Assembly (NCBI RefSeq): GCF_014192115.1
Contig: NZ_JACHXL010000005.1
Coordinates: 1-64,000, forward strand
Direction of reading: 5' to 3'
From: Psychrobacter luti
GTDB lineage: Bacteria; Pseudomonadota; Gammaproteobacteria; Pseudomonadales; Moraxellaceae
DNA: 64,000 nucleotides
Shown here: positions 28,446-37,565 of the stretch, piece by piece
How positions within the stretch are numbered: the stretch's first letter is position 1
How the letters are laid out: every line of letters starts with the position of its first letter
Notes under the pieces: model-generated
Databases searched by the model: none
What the model was told of the DNA's origin: nothing
Seen by the model: the letters and a program-made list of their open reading frames with translations, nothing else
Translations under genes and position numbers: made by a program

Positions 28446-28802
28446 TTATGCTAGTTCCGCTTTTGCTTTTTCAACCAATGCTGTGAAAGTCGCTGCATCA
28501 TGCATAGCAATGTCAGCAAGTACGCGACGATCGATTGCAATGTTAGCTTTTTTCATGCCATTGATAAAGCGGCTATAGCTTAAGCCGTTTAAGCGTGCAC
28601 CAGCATTGATACGTGCAATCCAAAGACGACGGAAAGTACGTTTTTTGTTGCGACGGTCACGATAAGCATATTGACCAGCTTTGGTCACTGCTTGTACCGC
28701 TACGCGGTAAACACGTGAACGGGCACCGTAGTAGCCTTTTGCGCGTTTTAGGATTTTTTTGTGACGACGATTCGCCTGTACACCACGTTTTACACGGGCC
28801 AT
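28446..28802 (-). CDS. rplT: 50S ribosomal protein L20
   Basis: The 118-residue 23S rRNA-binding protein is needed for early 50S assembly. The sequence ([16 protein letters not shown], and [15 protein letters not shown]) is canonical. It follows rpmI by 158 bp, with a hairpin in between. In E. coli L20 represses rpmI translation by binding its leader; I did not identify the equivalent site. Confidence 0.97.
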   Translation of the reverse strand: MARVKRGVQANRRHKKILKRAKGYYGARSRVYRVAVQAVTKAGQYAYRDRRNKKRTFRRLWIARINAGARLNGLSYSRFINGMKKANIAIDRRVLADIAMHDAATFTALVEKAKAELA

Positions 28803-28842
28803 AAATTACTCCAAGATTTCTTTAATTACTGTTAAACGAGTC

Positions 28843-28877
28843 ACGATGTCATTAAATAGTTGAATAACAGACATCGT
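28843..28877. other. Stem-loop in the rpmI-rplT gap
   Basis: ACGATGTC (28843-28850) pairs perfectly with GACATCGT (28870-28877), loop 19 bases. Possible L20-responsive or mRNA-processing structure; no T run follows. Confidence 0.45.
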
Positions 28878-28960
28878 TATCAGATTGCAAAGTCAGGTAT
28901 TTTTAATTCAGTAGCTATTAATTAAACAGCGCTTAATTAAAGATAAATGACGATAGCCTA

Positions 28961-29158
28961 TTAGATGTATGGGCACATACGACGAACTGCTGCTTCGTCA
29001 GACTTGTCCACCATCTTCAGACCGCGCAACTGGCGAATACGCTTAGCTGATTTCTTGGTCAAGATATGGCTTTTGAATGCTTGCTTACGCTTAAAGCCGT
29101 TAGCTGTTTTTTTGAAGCGTTTAGCTGCACCGCTTCTGGTTTTCATCTTAACTTTCAT
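28961..29158 (-). CDS. rpmI: 50S ribosomal protein L35
   Basis: The 65-residue basic ribosomal protein has the canonical start [18 protein letters not shown]. It is the first gene of rpmI-rplT. infC, which usually precedes it, is absent: the next upstream gene is hisIE on the other strand. Confidence 0.96.
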   Translation of the reverse strand: MKVKMKTRSGAAKRFKKTANGFKRKQAFKSHILTKKSAKRIRQLRGLKMVDKSDEAAVRRMCPYI

Positions 29159-29682
29159 GATGATTTGCCTCTTTGTCTTTGATAGAACCTGGTCGTCAAA
29201 TAGTCAATAACGAAATAGTAGCTGTAAAAACAGGCACTAAACCTCTATTTGCCTCGAGGTGGGAGGCGCTATTTTAACAGATCGTGCGCAGTTTTGCCAA
29301 GGAAAGTTTTGGCCTCCTTTATCGTATGTTGTTCTTTCTAATCACAAATACTATGGCGCTTATTTTAAACAGCTAAACCTTGGTAATTCGCCATTTAAAA
29401 CACAAGCTTTAAAATGAAAACTAAGCTATATAGACTTAATAAAACTAAGGTTAGCTGAGTCTAATTTACAATTATTATTTTATCAAAATTCCGCTCAAAT
29501 ATAATTGTGCTTTATTTACTGCTTTAACATATTGAATGTCAGCCTAAGCTGTGTTTAAGTAGAGAGTGGACACTGATAAAGTGCTTTCATAAACGATAGA
29601 TAGACTAAATGGCGCTTAATGAGCTTCCTTTTATTAAAACCTACTTTTTATTAATATTTACTTTCTACTTATAAGACGATAG
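29159..29682. other. 524-bp divergent spacer between rpmI and hisIE
   Basis: No infC, no small gene with a ribosome site and no long repeat seen. A weak GCCTC/GAGGC hairpin lies near 29250. The region must hold the rpmI and hisIE promoters, which I could not place reliably. Confidence 0.5.
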
Positions 29683-30534
29683 ATGATGACTTTACCTGCT
29701 TGGCTAGCTGCCGTAAATTTTAATGCTGATGGTTTGATTCCTGCAATTGCACAAGATTATGTTTCAGGACGTATTTTGATGATGGCGTGGATGAACGCTG
29801 AATCCCTACAATTAACCGCGCAAACGCAGACGGCGGTATATTTTTCGCGTTCACGTGGCAAGTTATGGCATAAGGGCGAATCCTCAGGACATACCCAGCG
29901 CGTGCATGATATTCGTCTAGATTGCGACGCTGATGTGATTGTCCTTAGCGTCACTCAAGCCGGTGGTATTGCTTGTCATACTGGCCGCGAGTCTTGTTTT
30001 TATCAGCGTTTGGATTTGTCAGGGCAAACACCTGAATGGCAAACGGTCGATAAAGTATTAAAAGATCCTGCAGAGATTTATCATACAAATGCTGGTGCAA
30101 AAGCCACGCCTGAAATTATTGAAGCACCGTCTCAAAATATAGACCATTCACACACCCATCAAAATAACAGCCTTGCGACCACTCATTCTATTTTGCAGCA
30201 GCTTGATAATGTATTGGCAGAGCGTAAGCATGCAGATGCTGATAGCTCGTATGTGGCAAGCTTATACGCTAAAGGTCTCAACAAAATATTAGAAAAAGTT
30301 GGCGAAGAAAGTACAGAGAGCATTATCGCTGCTAAAGACTTTGCCAATTGCAATGAAAGCACTGATAAAACCCAATATGACGAAGCGCGTCGTGAACTGA
30401 TTTATGAAGTCGCTGATGTGTGGTTTCATACCTTAGTAGGTTTGGCTTGGTTCGATATCGAATCAGATGCGGTATTAAATGAGCTAGGTCGACGCTTTGG
30501 TCTCTCAGGTATTGATGAAAAAGCCGCGCGATAA
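29683..30534 (+). CDS. hisIE: Bifunctional HisI/HisE (PR-AMP cyclohydrolase / PR-ATP pyrophosphatase)
   Basis: The 283-residue fusion performs steps two and three of histidine synthesis. HisI domain (about 1-115): [21 protein letters not shown] for magnesium, and zinc cysteines in [14 protein letters not shown] polar linker rich in His/Asn (about 130-165) leads to HisE (about 166-283) with [16 protein letters not shown] and the metal-binding YEVADVWFH. It precedes tatABC, a neighbourhood also seen in Pseudomonas. ATG 29686 is an alternative start. Confidence 0.95.
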   Translation: MMTLPAWLAAVNFNADGLIPAIAQDYVSGRILMMAWMNAESLQLTAQTQTAVYFSRSRGKLWHKGESSGHTQRVHDIRLDCDADVIVLSVTQAGGIACHTGRESCFYQRLDLSGQTPEWQTVDKVLKDPAEIYHTNAGAKATPEIIEAPSQNIDHSHTHQNNSLATTHSILQQLDNVLAERKHADADSSYVASLYAKGLNKILEKVGEESTESIIAAKDFANCNESTDKTQYDEARRELIYEVADVWFHTLVGLAWFDIESDAVLNELGRRFGLSGIDEKAAR

Positions 30535-30603
30535 CTTTTTATAAGATGAGCCATTACCCTGTTTGATTATTGTTGCTTTCACCTTTTTGTCATAACAGCA
30601 GGT

Positions 30604-30609
30604 TATAAT
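30604..30609 (+). promoter_or_regulatory. Possible -10 element for tatABC
   Basis: TATAAT preceded by AGGT (extended -10-like) lies 115 bp before tatA; no good -35 at standard spacing. Confidence 0.35.
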
Positions 30610-30723
30610 AGTGTGACGTGTTACTTCGCATAAGCTGTCGATAGTTTTTGTGTACGACAGCAATATTCTATACACTCAACATATTCCTATAAAGACTGAA
30701 AACAAAGACATAAGGATAGCATT

Positions 30724-30966
30724 ATGGGCAGTTTTTCCATTACGCATTGGCTGATTTTATTGGTGGTGGTGGTTGTCGTATTTGGCACCTCCAAACTAAG
30801 AAATGCCGGTAAAGATTTGGGCGGTGCGGTCAAAGGTTTTAAAGAAGCCGTCAAAGACGAAAATACTGAACATGCCAAAAAGCAGGTGGTGCTCGACCAT
30901 GATGGCACTGCACACCCTGAAGAGCGCCCAACAACCACTAAGGTTGATGACAAGCATAATGTATAG
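30724..30966 (+). CDS. tatA: Twin-arginine translocase subunit TatA
   Basis: The 80-residue pore-forming Tat subunit has an N-terminal membrane helix (about 6-23: [14 protein letters not shown]) and then the amphipathic helix [20 protein letters not shown] and a charged tail. ATG 30724 follows ATAAGGATAGCATT. First gene of tatABC, 35 bp before tatB. Confidence 0.95.
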   Translation: MGSFSITHWLILLVVVVVVFGTSKLRNAGKDLGGAVKGFKEAVKDENTEHAKKQVVLDHDGTAHPEERPTTTKVDDKHNV

Positions 30967-31001
30967 TATTTAGACAGTGACAACTGTGACATTGGAACAT
31001 T

Positions 31002-31709
31002 ATGTTTGATATCGGGTTTTCTGAATTATTGCTTTTCGGCGTTATTGCCTTAATCGTCTTGGGGCCAGAAAAACTGCCCCAAGCGGCGCGTACCGCTGGG
31101 CAATGGTATGCCAAAATTCGCCGTGCGGTTTCTACCTTGCAATCTGAAATCGAAGCGGAACTTGACTTGGCTGAAACACGCCAACTGATGCAAAAAGAGC
31201 TGGCCAAAATTCGCCAAACTGAAGCAGAAATGCGTCGTGAGATGGCAGAGATGCGCGGCAGTATGCAAGAGTTTGAATCCTCGCAAAACCAGCATCTAAA
31301 AGCAGCGCATCAGCCTACAACCAATAAAGTGGATAACATAAACAATAAGAACGATGGTGAAAAAGGCGATAATTCGTCCGCGGCGCCAAAAGAGTTTGAT
31401 TATGCCTATGACAGTGATGGGTCAGATAAAAAGTTAATAGAGTCTGAACTTTCAGATAGTCAAGGTAATGATGATAGCGACACTCAACACATCACTACAC
31501 AAACAACTCAAAGCAACATTCAAAATATCAGCACCAAACCATGGGAAAATATGTGGTTCCGTCTGGGCGCTTATGATAAAGCAAGGCGTCTGCCGCAAGC
31601 GCCCTATTTACCCAATTATAAAGCCGATATTTTATTAAACAGCCCTGCCATCCATTTGGACAGCCCTTTACCCAAACAGGCTTCTGTTAATAAGCAGGAG
31701 AATAATTAG
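31002..31709 (+). CDS. tatB: Twin-arginine translocase subunit TatB
   Basis: The 235-residue protein forms the Tat substrate receptor with TatC. The N-terminus MFDIGFSELLLFGVIALIVLG and the following GPEKLP hinge are diagnostic. A long amphipathic/coiled-coil helix (about 25-90) precedes a long polar, probably disordered tail, making it longer than E. coli TatB (171). Its stop codon overlaps the tatC start by one base. Confidence 0.95.
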   Translation: MFDIGFSELLLFGVIALIVLGPEKLPQAARTAGQWYAKIRRAVSTLQSEIEAELDLAETRQLMQKELAKIRQTEAEMRREMAEMRGSMQEFESSQNQHLKAAHQPTTNKVDNINNKNDGEKGDNSSAAPKEFDYAYDSDGSDKKLIESELSDSQGNDDSDTQHITTQTTQSNIQNISTKPWENMWFRLGAYDKARRLPQAPYLPNYKADILLNSPAIHLDSPLPKQASVNKQENN

Positions 31710-32575
31710 TGGGCTTATTTAAACGTAAAAAAAGCCGCCAAGAAAAAGTAGTGGATACAGAGAGCAAGTCTGCACCAGAGATGCTTGATAATGAGGATTC
31801 TGGTGATATCCTAAGTTCACTTGGCGATATGCCGATTACCGAGCATTTGATTGAGCTACGTCGGCATCTGATTAAAATATGCGTCGCGGTATTAGTGATA
31901 TTTTTAGCCTTGGTCGGATTTTCACGCGAGCTTTATGATTTTTTATCCGACCCATTAGTCGCCCAGTTGCCCGCCAACTCAACAATGATTGCGACCGATA
32001 TTACGTCTAACTTTATGGCACCGATACGCTTGACTATATTTGTCGCAGCCTTTTTTGCCATGCCGTATATCTTGTATCAAATCTGGTCGTTTGTCGCTCC
32101 CGGTTTATACAAAAAAGAGAAAAAAATCGCCATTCCTGTATTAATGTCCTCTATATTTCTATTTTATGCGGGCGTGGCTTTTTCTTATTTCATTGTACTT
32201 AAAGGCGTTCTAAAGTTCTTTATCATGTTTGCGCCGCAGAACGTCTTACCAATGACAGATATCGACAGTTATTTAAGTTTTGCCCTCAAGCTCTTTATGG
32301 TATTTGGACTGACATTTGAGATTCCGGTGGTTACTTTACTATTGATATTGGCGGGTGTCGTCTCCATTCAGGGCTTAGAAGATAAACGCCGTTATATTAT
32401 CGTCGGCTGCTTTGCCGTTGCGGCGGTCGTTACACCGCCAGATGGGGTGTCGATGTTGATGCTCGCGATTCCGATGTGGCTTCTATTTGAGCTAGGGTTG
32501 TTCTTAGCAAAAATCTTAATCAAAGAAGAGCGCAGCCTTGATTTGGCAAACGATATAGGATTAGAGAAAGAATAA
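31709..32575 (+). CDS. tatC: Twin-arginine translocase subunit TatC
   Basis: The 288-residue, six-helix inner-membrane receptor recognises Tat signal peptides. The conserved start of the core, PITEHLIELRRHL, begins near residue 39, after a charged extension of about 38 residues that E. coli TatC lacks. FAMPYILYQIWSFVAPGLY is the family signature. The start is GTG 31709, overlapping the tatB stop (TAGTG), with AGGAG 8 bases upstream, implying translational coupling. Confidence 0.95.
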   Translation: MGLFKRKKSRQEKVVDTESKSAPEMLDNEDSGDILSSLGDMPITEHLIELRRHLIKICVAVLVIFLALVGFSRELYDFLSDPLVAQLPANSTMIATDITSNFMAPIRLTIFVAAFFAMPYILYQIWSFVAPGLYKKEKKIAIPVLMSSIFLFYAGVAFSYFIVLKGVLKFFIMFAPQNVLPMTDIDSYLSFALKLFMVFGLTFEIPVVTLLLILAGVVSIQGLEDKRRYIIVGCFAVAAVVTPPDGVSMLMLAIPMWLLFELGLFLAKILIKEERSLDLANDIGLEKE

Positions 32576-32620
32576 CTCTACTTATCAGACACTTATTGTA
32601 AAAACAGCCAATGTGCTAAT

Positions 32621-32700
32621 CTGTTAATCTGTTAATCTGTTAATCTGTTAATCTGTTAATCTGTTAATCTGTTAATCTGTTAATCTGTTAATCTGTTAAT
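32621..32700. repeat. Microsatellite: ten perfect copies of CTGTTAAT
   Basis: An 8-bp unit is repeated ten times without mismatch, flanked by a degenerate half copy (GCTAAT, 32615-32620) and by ATAACC. It lies 45 bp after the tatC stop and 171 bp before the helicase start. Because it is non-coding, copy number changes would alter spacing rather than reading frame. Confidence 0.97.
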
Positions 32701-32871
32701 ATAACCTGCTTATTTCTACCTTTATTCTCTATTAGAATTTTTATTTTGTCCTGTGCGCTTGCAAGTATTTTGTAATTAGCGCCATTGTGACCAGTCAGCC
32801 ATTGTCTATGCAGTGGCTTTTTTTACCCCCGTGATTTTTGTCCCCACTCTAGTTTTTTAGGTAGCTTTACT

Positions 32872-34371
32872 ATGTCCGCATCTATGCCAGCTTATATGAG
32901 CGATCCCACCGATGAGCAGCTGAACGCGCTAAATATGGCGATGGATCATAAGTCATTTAAAGTGGTCGCTTATGCAGGTGCAGGGAAAACGACGACGCTC
33001 AAATTAATCGGTGAGCGTCTACGTGGTCGCGGCTTATATTTAGCCTTTAATAAAGCAATTGCCAACGATGCGCGGCAGAAATTCCCCGGTCACGTCGATT
33101 GCCGGACATTTCACTCACTCGCTTATCGTCACGTACCGCGTGATATCACCGCCAAATTATCGTTACCAAGATTTTCACCCAAACGTCTGGGTGACGATTT
33201 GGGCTTGCAACCCGTACAAGTCCGTCGACAAATGGATGGGATTAATAAATATATTACCCTCACGCCAGCCCGCTTGTCGCGGTTGGTCAGTGATGCAGTG
33301 AGCAATTTTTGTAGTACGCACGCCAGTTATCCTGCGCCACGGCATATTGAATTTCCAAGTTGGCTTGATGATTCTGATGCCGAGCAGTTGCGTGAAATGC
33401 TTTACCCTGCCGTTGAGCAGCGCTGGTTACAGTCAATTGATGCGCGCCATCCTGCTGGTATCGGGCATGATATTTATCTTAAATTATGGGCATTATCGAA
33501 GCCAAGTATTCCCGCAGATTTTATCTTATTTGATGAAGCGCAAGATGCCGATCCCTTGATGATGGGTATTCTGACCCAGCAACCACGGCAAGTTATTTAT
33601 GTGGGTGACGCCCATCAGCAGATTTATGAATGGCGCGGGGCGGTCAATGCGATGAAAAAACTGCCATTGCCGCAAACCTTGTTGACCCAGTCATTTCGTT
33701 TTGGCGAACCGATTGCTGAGATTGCCAATACCTTGCTCAAAGCATTACAAGAAGATGTACCGTTAAAAGGCAATCCTAATAAGCAGTCTTCTACTGATAA
33801 GGGCATGGTTCATAGTAAAAAAGACGCCATTCTTTGCCGTACCAATGCTGCTGCTATGTCGCAATTGCTAACGGGCTTAAAACTCGGTCATAGAGTTGCT
33901 CTGCAAGCGGATACCGATCGTATGCTTAAATTCTGTCAGGCAGCCGAAAACTTAAAAAATGGCAAATCGGCGTATGGTGTGCCCGAACTGGCGTATTTTT
34001 ATAATTGGGGTGATGTACAAGAATATTCTGAAACCAATGAAGGCAGTGACCTTAAAACCTTGGTTAAATTGGTCGACGATCATGGGACTAATGTGCTCAG
34101 CCAAGCTGTGAATAGTTTATCTAGTATTGAAAACGCTGATTACGTTATCTCGACCGCACATAAAGCCAAAGGGCTTGAATGGGGTAAAGTACAGCTCGAT
34201 GATGACTTTTATTATGATGTGACGACCAATGCGGTCAAAATCAGCCCAGAAGAGCTGCGTCTACTCTACGTCGCTTGTACGCGCGCGCAAAGCAATTTGG
34301 ACATTCATAATATTAAGGATTTGATATCAGGATTACAAACAGGTAAAAAGGTGGTTTTTGGTAATTCTTAG
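32872..34371 (+). CDS. Compact UvrD/Rep-type superfamily 1 helicase
   Basis: The 499-residue ATP-dependent DNA helicase carries motif I AYAGAGKTTTL (about 34-44), motif Ia-like YLAFNKAIANDA, motif II DEAQDADPLM (about 222), motif III GDAHQQIYEWRGA, motif IV QSFRFG, motif V STAHKAKGLEW and motif VI LLYVACTRAQ. The 2B region is short compared with UvrD (720), and an FBH1-like plan (FNKA, FHSLAY) is apparent. Function is inferred to be recombination or repair. It stands between the microsatellite and dusC; the ATG at 32872 follows TAGGTAG. Confidence 0.88.
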   Translation: MSASMPAYMSDPTDEQLNALNMAMDHKSFKVVAYAGAGKTTTLKLIGERLRGRGLYLAFNKAIANDARQKFPGHVDCRTFHSLAYRHVPRDITAKLSLPRFSPKRLGDDLGLQPVQVRRQMDGINKYITLTPARLSRLVSDAVSNFCSTHASYPAPRHIEFPSWLDDSDAEQLREMLYPAVEQRWLQSIDARHPAGIGHDIYLKLWALSKPSIPADFILFDEAQDADPLMMGILTQQPRQVIYVGDAHQQIYEWRGAVNAMKKLPLPQTLLTQSFRFGEPIAEIANTLLKALQEDVPLKGNPNKQSSTDKGMVHSKKDAILCRTNAAAMSQLLTGLKLGHRVALQADTDRMLKFCQAAENLKNGKSAYGVPELAYFYNWGDVQEYSETNEGSDLKTLVKLVDDHGTNVLSQAVNSLSSIENADYVISTAHKAKGLEWGKVQLDDDFYYDVTTNAVKISPEELRLLYVACTRAQSNLDIHNIKDLISGLQTGKKVVFGNS

Positions 34372-34437
34372 TTTTCTTTTTCATCTCACACTTCATAGTC
34401 TTTGCCGACCTCAATTTATAATAATGACTTACCAATC

Positions 34438-35484
34438 ATGAATAACGCTTCATCTTTATCTCAAGCTCTACAAGAGCGCCAAAACACCATCCAGCGATTG
34501 TTTGCCAATCCCGTTCGCTTGCTTGCACCTATGGAAGGTTTGACCGATCCATTAATGCGGCAAATCCTAACCCAAATTGCAACAGATTTAGGCCGCCCTT
34601 ATGATTGGTCGGTCAGTGAGTTTATTCGCGTGACTCAGCATGTATTGCCAGCACACGTTTTTTATAAATACGTGCCAGAACTACATCATGATGCCAAAAC
34701 CGCATCCGGCACACCGATTCATATTCAGCTTCTTGGTAGCGAAGCGCAATTAATGGCAGAAAACGCAGCCTACGCTTGTGAGCTTGGTGCGCCGGCGATT
34801 GATATCAACTTTGGTTGTCCGGCAAAAACGGTCAACAGCCATCGTGGTGGTTCAGTATTATTAGATGAGCCTGAAGTGATGTATGAGATTATCAGCGCCG
34901 TACGCCAAGCGGTTCCTGCTCATATTCCCATATCAGCGAAGATTCGCTTGGGTTATACCGATACCAGTCGCATGGATGATATCAAAGCTGCAATTGCTGC
35001 GAGTGGCGCCGATTGGCTAACCATTCACGCACGTACCAAGACTCAAGGCTATAAGCCGCCAGCTTATTGGGATAAAATTCAGAATTTTAATACCTTAGAC
35101 ATTCCAGTGATTGCCAATGGCGAGATTTGGAATAGTGAGCAGGCGCAAAACTGTATTGTGCAATCAGGTACGACGCATCTGATGCTAGGACGTGGTGCAG
35201 TTACCCGACCTGATTTAGTTGCCCAGCTTAATACTGACAGTAGTCAAAACCAAAAGAACCTAGAAAATACGGCGACATTATTGTGGCAGGATTTAATCAT
35301 ACATCAGATTAAATTTTTAGAGGGTGCGGCGAAAAGCGATGTGGTTTTAGTCGGTCGTTATAAGCAGTGGCTAGCGATGCTGACCAAAGGCTATAACGAG
35401 GCGAAAATAGTATGGGACGATATCAAACGAGAAAAAAATAAAGCAGTGATTATTAAGGCGCTACAAGCAAGCGTTGCCTCATAA
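34438..35484 (+). CDS. dusC: tRNA-dihydrouridine(16) synthase DusC
   Basis: The 348-residue FMN enzyme reduces uridine in tRNA. LLAPMEGLTDPLMR opens the TIM barrel, the catalytic Cys is in NFGCPAKTVN, and SAKIRLGY, HARTKTQGY and VIANGEIWNSEQA bind FMN and RNA. SEFIRVTQHVLP and the GEIW motif match DusC rather than DusA or DusB. ATG 34438 is preferred to a TTG 36 bases upstream because the family begins near the barrel. Confidence 0.9.
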   Translation: MNNASSLSQALQERQNTIQRLFANPVRLLAPMEGLTDPLMRQILTQIATDLGRPYDWSVSEFIRVTQHVLPAHVFYKYVPELHHDAKTASGTPIHIQLLGSEAQLMAENAAYACELGAPAIDINFGCPAKTVNSHRGGSVLLDEPEVMYEIISAVRQAVPAHIPISAKIRLGYTDTSRMDDIKAAIAASGADWLTIHARTKTQGYKPPAYWDKIQNFNTLDIPVIANGEIWNSEQAQNCIVQSGTTHLMLGRGAVTRPDLVAQLNTDSSQNQKNLENTATLLWQDLIIHQIKFLEGAAKSDVVLVGRYKQWLAMLTKGYNEAKIVWDDIKREKNKAVIIKALQASVAS

Positions 35485-35519
35485 ATCACTACCTTATTGA
35501 TGACATACTCTATTGCTAA

Positions 35520-35561
35520 AAGAGCGCATTTTAAAATAGTGCGTTCTACAATAGCGCTCTT
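35520..35561. terminator. Convergent stem-loop after dusC
   Basis: AAGAGCGC (35520-35527) pairs with GCGCTCTT (35554-35561). An alternative smaller hairpin, GAGCGCA/TGCGTTC, shares the left arm. It lies between convergent dusC and the MAPEG gene; no strong T run. Confidence 0.5.
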
Positions 35562-35573
35562 AGGCTAATCGGC

Positions 35574-35999
35574 TTACATACTGACCCGAATCGCTAAATA
35601 AAATAACATCAATGAGCAAGCCATCGATAGCGTCCAAAGAATAGAGCGAAAGGTAGCTAAATTGGTGATATAGGCCACGCAAAACCCAATACGAATCAGC
35701 ACATAAAGCCAAGCGATGGTATTAATAATTAATTGCGGTACAAAAAACAGCATCGCAACCAACACTGCCGCCAAAAATATGGGCAAGGTCTCATAGCTGT
35801 TTTGCTGGGCGGCATTAGCCCGCGCGGCAGCTCCTGTTGTCCCTTGTAAAAAATCACGCGGATGGGCATTGTCAGCTAAATTAAAGCCGCCAATTGCTTT
35901 TGCCGTTAGCGCCATCGCCAGTGGCAGCAAACTTGCCACCACCATTGCCCAAATACCTGACGCTGCGCTATCGGGAATCAACCCAAAGAATAGACTCAT
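35574..35999 (-). CDS. MAPEG family membrane protein
   Basis: The 141-residue protein has four predicted membrane helices and the MAPEG signature RANAAQQNSYETLPIF (about 79-94). MAPEG proteins include microsomal glutathione transferases; bacterial members of this type have unknown substrates. It begins 14 bp after the OsmC-family gene on the same strand, so the two likely form a transcript, possibly for detoxification. Confidence 0.9.
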   Translation of the reverse strand: MSLFFGLIPDSAASGIWAMVVASLLPLAMALTAKAIGGFNLADNAHPRDFLQGTTGAAARANAAQQNSYETLPIFLAAVLVAMLFFVPQLIINTIAWLYVLIRIGFCVAYITNLATFRSILWTLSMACSLMLFYLAIRVSM

Positions 36000-36013
36000 T
36001 AGTATAATCTTCC

Positions 36014-36427
36014 CTATCCTGCTATGACTTCAAAATCGTGAGTCACATTGACGCCGCCCTGTACTAGCATGCGACTTGCTGAGCAGTATTTTTCTGCAGA
36101 CAGTTTGATTGCCTTTTCCACTTGGCTTTCTTTGACATCTTGTCCTGTCACCACGAAATGCATATGAATGTCAGTATAAACGGCTGGCACGGTTTCGGCG
36201 CGCTGCGCGGTCAGCTCACAGCGTACGTCTGTCAATTCTTGGCGCGACTTTTGTAAAATTGCTACCACATCATAGCTTGCACAGCCACCAAGCCCTAATA
36301 AAATCAGCTCCATGGGGCTGGCGCCTTTTTCTTTATCGGCATCGATTTGGACGTTATGTCCTGATGGTGACACACCCATAAAGGCTTTATTTTCTTGCCA
36401 CGTAACGCTTGCTTTTGACTCTGACAT
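36014..36427 (-). CDS. OsmC/Ohr family protein
   Basis: The 137-residue protein contains the conserved cysteine segment LGGCASYDVV (about 52-61) and a second Cys near KYCSASRML, the redox pair of OsmC/Ohr peroxiredoxin-like proteins. The overall pattern is closest to the YhfA-type branch. It likely handles organic peroxides or electrophiles, but its substrate is unproven. First of a two-gene unit with the MAPEG gene. Confidence 0.9.
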   Translation of the reverse strand: MSESKASVTWQENKAFMGVSPSGHNVQIDADKEKGASPMELILLGLGGCASYDVVAILQKSRQELTDVRCELTAQRAETVPAVYTDIHMHFVVTGQDVKESQVEKAIKLSAEKYCSASRMLVQGGVNVTHDFEVIAG

Positions 36428-36958
36428 CTTAAATATTCCTTGTTTTAATTGGTACGATTTTGAATGCGCATGCTTCTTTATTCACATGGTTTTTAATTTG
36501 AATAGTAACGGTTTCTTGTTTTTTGAAGAACTATGTCTTTTGGAAAAATAATGTCTTTTGCTAGTGTAGCATAAGCGAAAACGAGATTTATAAAGCCATC
36601 TCCTTGTTTGAGTTTTATAAACCGCTATAACGTCTATCTTTTAAAAATACCATTTACACTGAATCTGATTGTTAAGTATTTATCACGATAATATTATTCA
36701 AACTTATTACCCTTATAAAATCCATCATAAGAAAACTTACAAAAGTTTGCTTATAAATTACTGATTTTAAAGTATTAATCTTGTGAAACATTTTATAGCA
36801 AAATACTGTTACACATTTGGGTTGTTTCTTGGTTTAATAACGGTAATGAATCTTATTTTGCCATGGTATCGATAACAGTCACCCTATAATAATTATGATT
36901 GCTGTCACTGTACCTTGTTGAAATAAGCTATTTTTAAACAATTTAAAAGGGTTTAGTC
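36428..36958. other. 531-bp divergent spacer upstream of rppH
   Basis: AT-rich, no gene seen. TATAAT at 36895-36900 could be an rppH -10, but no good -35 is present. AAAAGGG at 36945-36951 is the rppH ribosome site. Confidence 0.4.
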
Positions 36959-37480
36959 ATGATAGATGCAGACGGCTTTCGCGCCAATGTCGGCATCATC
37001 TTGGCAAATACACAAGGGCAAGTTCTGTGGGCAAAACGTATTGGTCACAACGCTTGGCAGTTCCCTCAAGGCGGCATCGACCGCGGGGAGACGCCGATGG
37101 ATGCGATGTATCGCGAGCTCTGGGAGGAGGTCGGCTTACATCCGCGTCATGTGGATCTACTGGCGGTCACGCAAGATTGGTTGCGCTACCGCCTGCCGAA
37201 ACGCTATGTGCGTCATGGGCAGTATCCTTTGTGTATTGGGCAAAAACAAAAATGGTTTTTGCTGCGCTTAGATGAGCCGAATACTCAACATATCCGCTTT
37301 GATGAGGGTAAACCAGAATTTGACCATTGGCAATGGGTCAGCTACTGGTATCCACTCGGACAAGTGATTCATTTTAAACGTGGGGTATATCGTCGCGCCT
37401 TGCAAGAATTGGTGCGCGAACTACCGCTTAAACAAGAACTGATTATTCCAGAACAAAACAACCATTTGTTGGTGGAGTAA
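36959..37480 (+). CDS. rppH: RNA 5'-pyrophosphohydrolase RppH (NudH)
   Basis: The 173-residue Nudix enzyme removes pyrophosphate from mRNA 5' ends and so triggers RNase E decay. The Nudix box GX5EX7REUXEEXGU is intact from GGIDRGETP to ELWEEVGL (about 38-60). The N-terminus [13 protein letters not shown] and [17 protein letters not shown] are RppH-specific. Two other open frames run across the same DNA because of its composition; they are not genes. Confidence 0.97.
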   Translation: MIDADGFRANVGIILANTQGQVLWAKRIGHNAWQFPQGGIDRGETPMDAMYRELWEEVGLHPRHVDLLAVTQDWLRYRLPKRYVRHGQYPLCIGQKQKWFLLRLDEPNTQHIRFDEGKPEFDHWQWVSYWYPLGQVIHFKRGVYRRALQELVRELPLKQELIIPEQNNHLLVE

Positions 37481-37505
37481 ATAGTTAGACTTATTGTTTT
37501 AGTAG

Positions 37506-37553
37506 TAAATACGAAAAAGCCTGTATCGAGTGATACAGGCTTTTTCGTATTTA
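37506..37553. terminator. Very long perfect bidirectional terminator between rppH and adh
   Basis: A 22-bp perfect stem (37506-37527 with 37532-37553) has a GAGT loop, core AAAAAGCCTGTATC, and T runs in both directions. Confidence 0.95.
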
Positions 37554-37565
37554 TAATTGCTAAAA

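Noticed and set aside
32621..32700. CRISPR array
   Set aside because: Units are 8 bp and contiguous with no spacers; no cas genes in the window.
36966..37275. Two extra open frames on plus overlapping rppH
   Set aside because: They run in the other two frames of a gene with an intact Nudix box; low-complexity translations.
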